Source: JBBEBE01 sp040882505 (GTDB taxonomy: Bacteria; Bacteroidota; Rhodothermia; Balneolales; Balneolaceae). From it: a DNA stretch of 29,088 bases. Within the stretch, counting starts at the first letter, position 1. Every line of letters begins with the position of its first letter. The translations under genes and the position numbers were made by a program. The notes beneath the pieces are model-generated. The model had not been told where the DNA came from. It made no database searches and saw only the letters and a list, made by a program, of their open reading frames with translations. The stretch lies in the NCBI GenBank assembly GCA_040882505.1, contig JBBEBE010000007.1, positions 1-29,088 of the forward strand. Direction: 5' to 3'. Below are positions 1-6,368 of the stretch, one piece after another.

Positions 1-52
1 TCGTTCCCACATTCACGTGGGGCTTGTTTCGCTGAAACTGTTCTTTTGCCAT
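1..52 (-). CDS. tuf: Elongation factor Tu, N-terminal fragment (cut by window edge)
   Basis: Only the first 17 codons are in the window. They read MAKEQFQRNKPHVNVGT, which is the highly conserved EF-Tu amino terminus just before the GTPase P-loop. EF-Tu carries aminoacyl-tRNA to the ribosome as a GTP complex. The ATG lies 21 bp downstream of the fusA stop on the same strand, so it is the fourth gene of the str operon. A purine-rich GGGAAGAA stretch precedes the start and could act as a weak ribosome binding site. The rest of the gene lies left of the window. Confidence 0.93.
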   Translation of the reverse strand, partial: MAKEQFQRNKPHVNVGT

Positions 53-73
53 GGTGTTCTTCCCTGTCTCTGT

Positions 74-2218
74 TTAGTTCTGTTCTTCGATAATTTCTTT
101 TGCCTTGCTCTCCGGCACCTCAGCATATTCGGCAAACTCCATTCCGTAGGATGCTCGACCCTGAGTCAGCGATCGCAGATCCGTGGAGTACCCAAACATT
201 TCCGAAAGGGGGACTTTTGCCTTAACAAGAGAACCCTGGGCATTGTTGTCCATCTTTCCGATGATTCCCCGGCGTCCATTCAAGTCACCAATCACGTCTC
301 CCATATAATCTTCGGGAGTCGTAATCTCTACATCCATAATTGGTTCGAGAAGTTTCGGAGAAGCTTTTTTGGCAGAGTTCCGGAAAGCCAATCGGGCACA
401 AAGCTCGAAACTAAAGGCATCGGAATCCACATCGTGATACGACCCGTCATAGAGCCGAACCCCGATATTCTGCGTGGCATAATTGGCCTGAATTCCCGAC
501 TTCATCGCCTCACGGAATCCTTTTTCAATGGAAGGGATGAATTCTCGAGGGATATTACCACCTACAATCTCATTGACAAATTTGAATCCTTCACTGATGG
601 TGACCTTTTTGTCATCATCCTCGAATTGTTCAAAGTGATCAAGTGGCCCGATCTCGAATTCGATATCTGCAAATTTACCCCGTCCACCGGTCTGCTTCTT
701 GTAGATCTCACGGTATGTAATAGGTTTGGAGATCGTTTCACGATAAGAAACCTGGGGCGCACCCACGTTGGCTTCCACCTTGAACTCCCGCTTCAGTCGA
801 TCTACAATAATTTCCAGGTGAAGTTCACCCATTCCGGCAATAGTCGTCTGACCCGTCTCATCATCCGTTTCTACTTGAAACGTTGGATCCTCTTCGGCCA
901 GCTTGACAAGACCGGTTGTCAATTTCTCTGCATCCGCCTTCGACTTCGGCTCGACCGCCAACTTGATAACCGGCTCGGGGAACGTAATTTGCTCCAGAAT
1001 AATGGGCGCATCTTCACTACAGAAGGTGTCTCCGGTTCGGACTTCCTTGACTCCTACAGCCGCCGCAATATCTCCGGCACGCACGACATCAATATCTTTC
1101 TTGTCGTTGGCGTGCATCTCAAGCAATCGACCGACGCGCTCTTTCTTGCCGGTGGTTGCGTTCAGAATGTAAGAACCCTTTTCCAGCGTCCCGGAATAGA
1201 CACGAAAGAACGCCAATTTACCCACAAACGGGTCAGACATGATCTTGAATGCCAACGCAGCAAAAGGCTCGTTTGGTGAAGGCTTTCGCTTCAGCACTTT
1301 CTCATCATCTTCGGGATCCACACCATTGACAGACTCCACATCCAGCGGACTGGGCATGTAGTCGATCACTCTGTCGAGTAGAATCTGTACACCTTTGTTC
1401 TTCAGGGCTGTCCCGCAAAGAACCGGCGTGATGGATCTGGCGAGTGTTGCTTTCCGAATGGCAGCCTCAATCTCTTGTTCAGAGATCTCCTCCTCCATCA
1501 AATACTTCTCCATAAGCTCGTCGTCAAAGTCGGCAATGGATTCGAGCATGATTTTTCGATACTCGACAGCCTTCTCCTTCAGATTCTCAGGGATCTCGAC
1601 AACATCATATTTTGCGCCGAGCGACTCGTCATCCCAAACAATCCCCTGCATGTTGATCAAGTCGACAACACCCAAAAAATCCTCTTCGGATCCGATTGGA
1701 ATCTGCAGCGGAATCGGATTGGCATTCAACTTCTCGTCCATCTGTTTGACGACGTTGTAGAAATCGGCTCCAGTCCGGTCCATCTTGTTGACAAATGCCA
1801 TCCGGGGAACATTGTACTTGTTGGCCTGTCGCCAAACCGTCTCGGATTGCGGTTGGACGGCACCTACAGAACAGAATACAGCAATTGCGCCGTCGAGTAC
1901 ACGCAGGGAGCGCTCAACTTCGACCGTAAAGTCCACGTGACCCGGTGTATCAATGATGTTGATGCGATGGTCTTTCCAGAGACAGTGCGTAGCAGCCGAA
2001 GTAATGGTAATTCCTCGTTCCTGCTCCTGCTCCATCCAGTCCATCGTGGCTGCACCGTCATGGACTTCACCCATGCGGTGGCTCCGGCCCGTGTAAAAAA
2101 GAATACGCTCGGTCACTGTCGTTTTACCTGCATCGATGTGCGCCATAATCCCGATATTTCGGGTGCGCTTCATGCGATCGAGCAGTTCGGCATCTATTTT
2201 GGCAGTGGCTTCAGACAT
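74..2218 (-). CDS. fusA: Elongation factor G
   Basis: Ribosomal translocase that uses GTP to move tRNAs and mRNA after peptide bond formation; cytoplasmic. The 714-residue product is full length for the family (about 700). The GTPase motifs are intact: G1 AHIDAGKT at residues 26-33, G3 DTPGH at 90-94 and G4 NKMD at 144-147. The switch I region contains the typical EQERGITI stretch at about 65-72. The C-terminal domains IV-V carry YRETI, GRGKFAD and the RRG(I)I segment typical of EF-G. The ATG is used, and the gap to rpsG is 47 bp with no strong Shine-Dalgarno sequence. It sits between rpsG and tuf in the canonical str order. I see nothing to suggest a paralogous EF-G2 rather than the main translocase. 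Confidence 0.98.
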   Translation of the reverse strand: MSEATAKIDAELLDRMKRTRNIGIMAHIDAGKTTVTERILFYTGRSHRMGEVHDGAATMDWMEQEQERGITITSAATHCLWKDHRINIIDTPGHVDFTVEVERSLRVLDGAIAVFCSVGAVQPQSETVWRQANKYNVPRMAFVNKMDRTGADFYNVVKQMDEKLNANPIPLQIPIGSEEDFLGVVDLINMQGIVWDDESLGAKYDVVEIPENLKEKAVEYRKIMLESIADFDDELMEKYLMEEEISEQEIEAAIRKATLARSITPVLCGTALKNKGVQILLDRVIDYMPSPLDVESVNGVDPEDDEKVLKRKPSPNEPFAALAFKIMSDPFVGKLAFFRVYSGTLEKGSYILNATTGKKERVGRLLEMHANDKKDIDVVRAGDIAAAVGVKEVRTGDTFCSEDAPIILEQITFPEPVIKLAVEPKSKADAEKLTTGLVKLAEEDPTFQVETDDETGQTTIAGMGELHLEIIVDRLKREFKVEANVGAPQVSYRETISKPITYREIYKKQTGGRGKFADIEFEIGPLDHFEQFEDDDKKVTISEGFKFVNEIVGGNIPREFIPSIEKGFREAMKSGIQANYATQNIGVRLYDGSYHDVDSDAFSFELCARLAFRNSAKKASPKLLEPIMDVEITTPEDYMGDVIGDLNGRRGIIGKMDNNAQGSLVKAKVPLSEMFGYSTDLRSLTQGRASYGMEFAEYAEVPESKAKEIIEEQN

Positions 2219-2265
2219 AAAATCGAGTTCCGTTTACTTGTATAAAAATGATCGTCGGTTGTTGT

Positions 2266-2733
2266 TTAAAATCGGAAGTGGGCAAACGCCTTGTTTGCTT
2301 CTGCCATTCGATGGGTTTCATCCTTCTTCCTGACCGCACCACCTTCGTTTTTATAGGCATCCAGCAGCTCGCGAGAGAGTCGGAGCGCCATGGATTTATC
2401 ATTCCGGGCACGTGTCGCATTGATCACCCAACGAATACCGAGTGCGGTACCACGAGCCTGACGAACTTCAATCGGCACTTGGTACGTTGCACCGCCAACT
2501 CGACGGGACCGCACTTCTACATACGGCGTAGCGTTGTTCAGTGCTGTTTTAAAGACATCAATCGGTGACTCCCCGGTCTTCTCTTCAATAATCTCAAATG
2601 CTTGATACAGAATTTTTCGCGCAACATTCTTTTTCCCGTCCCGCATCAAACTATTGACAAAACGAGTGACCAGTTTGTCTTGAAATACCGGATCCGGCTG
2701 GGTTTCTCTGCTTTCTGCTTTTTTTCTACGCAT
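2266..2733 (-). CDS. rpsG: 30S ribosomal protein S7
   Basis: Primary 16S rRNA-binding protein that starts assembly of the 30S head and lines the tRNA exit site. The 155-residue product is the normal length. Recognisable conserved segments are the basic N terminus MRRKKAE, the DPVFQDKLVTRFVNSLM helix, GKKNVARKI, the beta-hairpin VRSRRVGGATYQVP and the C-terminal RKKDETHRMAEANKAFAHFR. The gene lies 40 bp after rpsL and 47 bp before fusA. In many bacteria S7 represses its own operon by binding the rpsL-rpsG spacer; here that spacer is only 40 bp and I cannot demonstrate such a site. Confidence 0.98.
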   Translation of the reverse strand: MRRKKAESRETQPDPVFQDKLVTRFVNSLMRDGKKNVARKILYQAFEIIEEKTGESPIDVFKTALNNATPYVEVRSRRVGGATYQVPIEVRQARGTALGIRWVINATRARNDKSMALRLSRELLDAYKNEGGAVRKKDETHRMAEANKAFAHFRF

Positions 2734-2773
2734 AACCGTGGTCTATTTAAATCTTGAAGTAATTTTGGAGTAA

Positions 2774-3148
2774 TTACCCTCTGGGTCGCTTCGCTCCATA
2801 ATGGCTGCGTCCCTGTTTTCGGTCTTCCACACCTGCCGTATCCAGGGTACCTCTGACAATGTGATACCGTACCCCTGGAAGATCCTTGACCCGACCTCCC
2901 CGAATCAGAACAATACTGTGTTCCTGCAGGTTGTGTCCCTCTCCCGGGATATATGCAGTCACTTCCATTCCGTTGGTAAGACGCACACGTGCTACCTTCC
3001 GCAGAGCCGAGTTCGGCTTTTTGGGCGTCGTTGTATAGACCCGGGTACACACACCACGCTTCTGAGGACATCCCTGCAACGCCGGGGATCCTGTTTTGGT
3101 CGTCTTACTTTTTCTACCTTTGCGAATCAGTTGCTGTATTGTTGGCAC
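2774..3148 (-). CDS. rpsL: 30S ribosomal protein S12
   Basis: Decoding-centre protein of the small subunit. The start is set at the GTG giving (V)PTIQQLIRKGR, which yields 124 residues, the same length as the E. coli protein. An in-frame start farther upstream (3217) would add 23 non-conserved residues and cover the promoter. The loops that decide streptomycin sensitivity look wild type: KKPNSALRK with the lysine intact, and GRVKDLPGVRYH, which also holds the aspartate that RimO methylthiolates in many bacteria. First gene of the str operon. A Bacteroidota-type promoter lies about 40 bp upstream. No good Shine-Dalgarno precedes the GTG. Confidence 0.97.
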   Translation of the reverse strand: MPTIQQLIRKGRKSKTTKTGSPALQGCPQKRGVCTRVYTTTPKKPNSALRKVARVRLTNGMEVTAYIPGEGHNLQEHSIVLIRGGRVKDLPGVRYHIVRGTLDTAGVEDRKQGRSHYGAKRPRG

Positions 3149-3185
3149 GGATTTACCAGTTTGGTTTCGTGAAATCAAGAGCTCG

Positions 3186-3219
3186 CAAACATACGAATTT
3201 CTTTTGTAAGACACCAAAA
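3186..3219 (-). promoter_or_regulatory. Bacteroidota-type promoter of the str operon
   Basis: On the minus strand TTTTG (3219-3215) is followed after 21 bp by TATGTTTG (3193-3186). This matches the -33 TTTG / -7 TAnnTTTG promoter described for the Bacteroidota primary sigma factor. Transcription would begin roughly at 3180, giving a leader of about 30 nt before the rpsL GTG. Found by eye; not tested. Confidence 0.6.
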
Positions 3220-3286
3220 CGAGTCCGCAGTTTATTCCAAAAAATATTGTTGAACCCTCTTTTTCTCTAATTTCCGCCCATCCAGG

Positions 3287-3300
3287 GCCTTCAAGAAGGC
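3287..3300. repeat. Short inverted repeat between str operon and recG
   Basis: GCCTTC-AA-GAAGGC forms a 6-bp stem, or a 5-bp stem with a CAAG loop. It is followed on the plus strand by an AT-rich run (3301-3337) directly upstream of the recG TTG start. It lies between two divergent genes, so it may be an operator or simply chance. It is not at the end of any gene. Confidence 0.25.
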
Positions 3301-3337
3301 TTATTTAAGATATAGTGATATATAACAGTATAACAAT

Positions 3338-5404
3338 TTGAAACTTCCTCCACTCACCGGTCTCACCCCCCGTCGCATGACCGCTCTACAGGAGCTGAAC
3401 CTCGGCTCGATGGAGACACTACTGGAGTATGTCCCCTTCCGCTATGTCGACCGTCGGGAATTGTTTTCTGCACAAAAAGCCAGGTCTGCAGAGGATCCTG
3501 TAACCCTCGTTGGTCGAGCCACAGATATCCGTCTTCATGGGCGGGGGAAACGAGCCCGACTGGAAGTTTTGTTCTCCGACGGAGACGATCCATTCAAAGC
3601 CGTCTGGTTTCGGGGTGTACACTTTATACAGAAACAACTTCAACAAGGCGCTCTCTATACTGTTCACGGTACCCCTCAACTCTTCCGAAACATGCTCTCG
3701 ATCGCTCATCCGGAACTTCGAAAAATCGAGCGCCTGGACGAGAGTCGGAAATCTCTGGGTATACGCCCCATTTACCCGGGCAATCAGCAGCTGTCCAAGG
3801 CCAGGATTTCAAGTCAGCTCTTGCAATCTTGGGCTGGAGAGCTCTTGAACAAGCGTCCTCCTGAAGAGTTCTTGCCGGATTCGATTCGAATGAAGTTGGA
3901 AGTTCCGAAACTTTCCGACGCCTACCGGATGGTCCACCTTCCCGACAAACCGGATGATCCGGAAAAAGGTCTCCGCCGTCTCAAACTCAACGAACTCCTC
4001 TTCTTTGAGATGGGAATGGCCGAAATCCGGCATAGAGAGTATGAGAAGCAACCCGGAGAACGGCTTCATCGACAAGAGAGGATTGAACGGTTTATCCACC
4101 ACCATTTGCCATTCGCGCTCACGGACGGCCAGGTAGCAGCTCTCCGGGATATTCGGAATGACGCAACATCCGGACGTCAAATGCACCGTCTTCTTCAAGG
4201 AGATGTCGGGTCGGGGAAAACAGTTGTCGCGGCCGCCACACTTCTTCTGGGAATCGAGAATGGATTTCAAGGAGCGCTTTTGGCCCCTACAGAACTGCTT
4301 GCCGAACAGCACGCAGCAACCTTGATCTCGTTATTCGAGGGGTTCGATATCGATATCCGTCTCCTGACCGGTTCCCGCAACCGACCCGCAAGACGAGAAA
4401 TTCTCGCGTCCCTTTCGGCCGGGCAATGCGATCTGATCGTGGGTACGCATGCGTTGATCCAGGAAGACGTTCATTTTCACCGGCTCGGAGTCGCCGTTAT
4501 TGACGAACAACACAGATTCGGTGTTGAACAGCGGGCAGCCCTCAACAAGAAGGGCCGCGCACCCCACCTGCTGGTCATGTCGGCAACCCCAATTCCCCGC
4601 TCACTGGCACTTTCCATCTACAGCGATCTGGACGTTTCACGCATTCAGGGATTACCACCGGGCCGGAAGCCTGTACGAACAGCCGTTCGTACCGACGACA
4701 AACGTTCCGATGTCGAAGCGTTTCTTGAACAGAATATGAGCGAAGGCGGACAGATCTATGTCGTCTACCCACTGATCGAAGAGTCTGAAGTCATGGATTT
4801 GAAAGATGCCACACGCGGGTACGAGTCTCTGAAACGTCGTTTCCCCGACCGTCGTATCGGACTTCTTCACGGTCAGATGGACGCCGATGCAAAGGAGGCG
4901 ATCATGAATTCATTTCGAATCGGCGATCTGGACATTCTGGTATCGACGACCGTTATCGAAGTCGGTGTCGATGTACCGAACGCCAATGTCATGATTATTG
5001 AACAAGCCGAACGATTCGGACTCTCGCAGTTGCACCAACTACGGGGTCGCGTCGGGAGAGGTTCCCGCCAGAGTTACTGCATACTGATGCCGGGATCCAG
5101 CCTGTCCGATTCCGGTCGATTCCGGCTCGCCAAAATGGTTCAGACAGAGGACGGGTTCCAGATTGCCGAAGCCGACCTGAAACTGAGAGGTCCCGGAGAT
5201 TTTCTCGGTACCCGACAAAGCGGTCTTCCTGAATTCAGGCATGCCGACATCGTAGAGGATCGACCATTATTGGAACAAGCCCGTACCATCGCCCTCTCAC
5301 TCATGCAAAAAGGACCCGATGCACTAATGAGCCGATATCCGACTCTGTACGATCGTTTTCAGTCCTGGTTCAGCGAACGGTTCGACTGGTTCCGTCAAGG
5401 GTGA
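3338..5404 (+). CDS. recG: ATP-dependent DNA helicase RecG
   Basis: Monomeric superfamily 2 helicase that reverses stalled replication forks and processes Holliday junctions and R-loops. The 688-residue product is full length (E. coli about 693). The N-terminal wedge/OB region spans about residues 20-180. Walker A GDVGSGKT is at 288-295 and the DEQH box at 389-392. SATPIPRS follows at about 414, the motif VI region QLRGRVGRG at about 566, and the TRG translocation motif LRGPGDFLGTRQSG at 616-629. The start is TTG: a stop codon (3323-3325) lies five codons upstream in frame, and the next ATG (codon 14) would cut conserved LTGLTPRR. No clear Shine-Dalgarno is visible. It is divergent from the str operon and convergent with the TauE-like gene, 19 bp apart. 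Confidence 0.97.
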   Translation: MKLPPLTGLTPRRMTALQELNLGSMETLLEYVPFRYVDRRELFSAQKARSAEDPVTLVGRATDIRLHGRGKRARLEVLFSDGDDPFKAVWFRGVHFIQKQLQQGALYTVHGTPQLFRNMLSIAHPELRKIERLDESRKSLGIRPIYPGNQQLSKARISSQLLQSWAGELLNKRPPEEFLPDSIRMKLEVPKLSDAYRMVHLPDKPDDPEKGLRRLKLNELLFFEMGMAEIRHREYEKQPGERLHRQERIERFIHHHLPFALTDGQVAALRDIRNDATSGRQMHRLLQGDVGSGKTVVAAATLLLGIENGFQGALLAPTELLAEQHAATLISLFEGFDIDIRLLTGSRNRPARREILASLSAGQCDLIVGTHALIQEDVHFHRLGVAVIDEQHRFGVEQRAALNKKGRAPHLLVMSATPIPRSLALSIYSDLDVSRIQGLPPGRKPVRTAVRTDDKRSDVEAFLEQNMSEGGQIYVVYPLIEESEVMDLKDATRGYESLKRRFPDRRIGLLHGQMDADAKEAIMNSFRIGDLDILVSTTVIEVGVDVPNANVMIIEQAERFGLSQLHQLRGRVGRGSRQSYCILMPGSSLSDSGRFRLAKMVQTEDGFQIAEADLKLRGPGDFLGTRQSGLPEFRHADIVEDRPLLEQARTIALSLMQKGPDALMSRYPTLYDRFQSWFSERFDWFRQG

Positions 5405-5423
5405 TCACGGGCCGAACCGACTC

Positions 5424-6236
5424 TTACCCGAACAGAGAGTAGAGCATCCAGGCACACAGCACCATTAACAACCCTCCGAAAAGTCGCTTCAATATCACCA
5501 CCGGCAGACGATGAGAGAGTCTTGCCCCGAGCGGTGCCGTCAGCAGGCTCATCGAAGCCACGCAAATCATCGCCGGAAGATGGATGAATCCCAGACTACC
5601 CTGCGGCAACCCCTGCACCTGCAGACCACTCATCAAATACCCTGCCGTACCCGCCAGAGCAATCGGCAATCCGACACCTGCTGAAGTCGCGACTGCTTGA
5701 TGTATCGATTTGCCCTTCCAAACCAAAAAAGGGACGGTCAGAGAGCCTCCCCCGATGGCAACAAGTGAAGAGATGGATCCAATCAGTGCACCGGCACCTG
5801 CCAGGCCGGTTCGACCCGGAAGATCTCCTGAAGGGGTGGGTTGTCCCGAAAAAAAGAGTCGTATCGAAACTCCTCCCATAAACAGTGTGAAGAAGATTGC
5901 GAGCCAGGCCGAAGAGACGGAGCCGGTCCACCAGGCTGTAAACCATCCACCAAATATCACTCCCGGTGTCATACTCCAAACCACCTTCCAGTCGACCGCT
6001 CCAAATCGGTGATGTGCACGCACACTCGACATGGCCGTAACAATGATGGCCGACATCGAGGTCGCCAGTGCCATATGTACCACCCATTCTGACGAGATGC
6101 CCTGCCACAGAAAAAGGGTGGTAAGTACGGGAACCATGAGACCGCCACCACCAATCCCGAACAGGCCGGCGAGAAAACCGGTGACCATTCCAAGCAGGAG
6201 CCAAAGTACGGGAAAGATCCAGACAGTTTCTTCCAT
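5424..6236 (-). CDS. TauE/SafE-family membrane transporter
   Basis: Integral membrane permease of the TauE/SafE (DUF81) family, whose members export or import sulfite, sulfoacetate or related organosulfur anions. The 270-residue protein has about eight hydrophobic segments. It shows the duplicated half-repeat signature: GIGGGGLMVPVL at about residues 27-38 and AIGGGSLTVPFL at about 160-171. Each is followed by a small-residue segment with ATS (ALATSMSAI and AVATSAGVG), as expected for an inverted repeat pair. No sulfur genes are nearby, so the substrate cannot be inferred. The ATG is 132 bp from the divergent mutS2 start. Confidence 0.88.
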   Translation of the reverse strand: MEETVWIFPVLWLLLGMVTGFLAGLFGIGGGGLMVPVLTTLFLWQGISSEWVVHMALATSMSAIIVTAMSSVRAHHRFGAVDWKVVWSMTPGVIFGGWFTAWWTGSVSSAWLAIFFTLFMGGVSIRLFFSGQPTPSGDLPGRTGLAGAGALIGSISSLVAIGGGSLTVPFLVWKGKSIHQAVATSAGVGLPIALAGTAGYLMSGLQVQGLPQGSLGFIHLPAMICVASMSLLTAPLGARLSHRLPVVILKRLFGGLLMVLCAWMLYSLFG

Positions 6237-6274
6237 CGGCGGGTAACGTTCCTTCTTCGGTCGTAATAGACATC

Positions 6275-6290
6275 CACCCGGAATCGGGTG
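6275..6290. repeat. Perfect 6-bp hairpin in the tauE-like/mutS2 divergent region
   Basis: CACCCG-GAAT-CGGGTG is a perfect 6-bp stem with a 4-nt loop. It lies 39-54 bp upstream of the TauE-like start, between divergent genes. On the plus strand it is followed by AAAAAC, not T residues, so it is not a classic terminator. It could be an operator or an mRNA leader hairpin for the minus-strand gene. Confidence 0.3.
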
Positions 6291-6368
6291 AAAAACTGAT
6301 TGTTAGATTCAGAATTGCGAACTTCGGGATGGTAAAAAACTTCCAGTTCGAATTCCAACCTTTCGACC

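Noticed and set aside
17..2245. Long open frames on the plus strand opposite fusA (17-1279 and 1475-2245)
   Set aside because: They are exactly antisense to a strongly conserved gene, their predicted proteins have no recognisable domain, and they look like codon-bias shadows.
3149..3337. Possible small RNA or extra ribosomal gene in the rpsL-recG spacer
   Set aside because: Apart from the promoter and a short hairpin I see no open frame, tRNA-like fold or conserved RNA signature.
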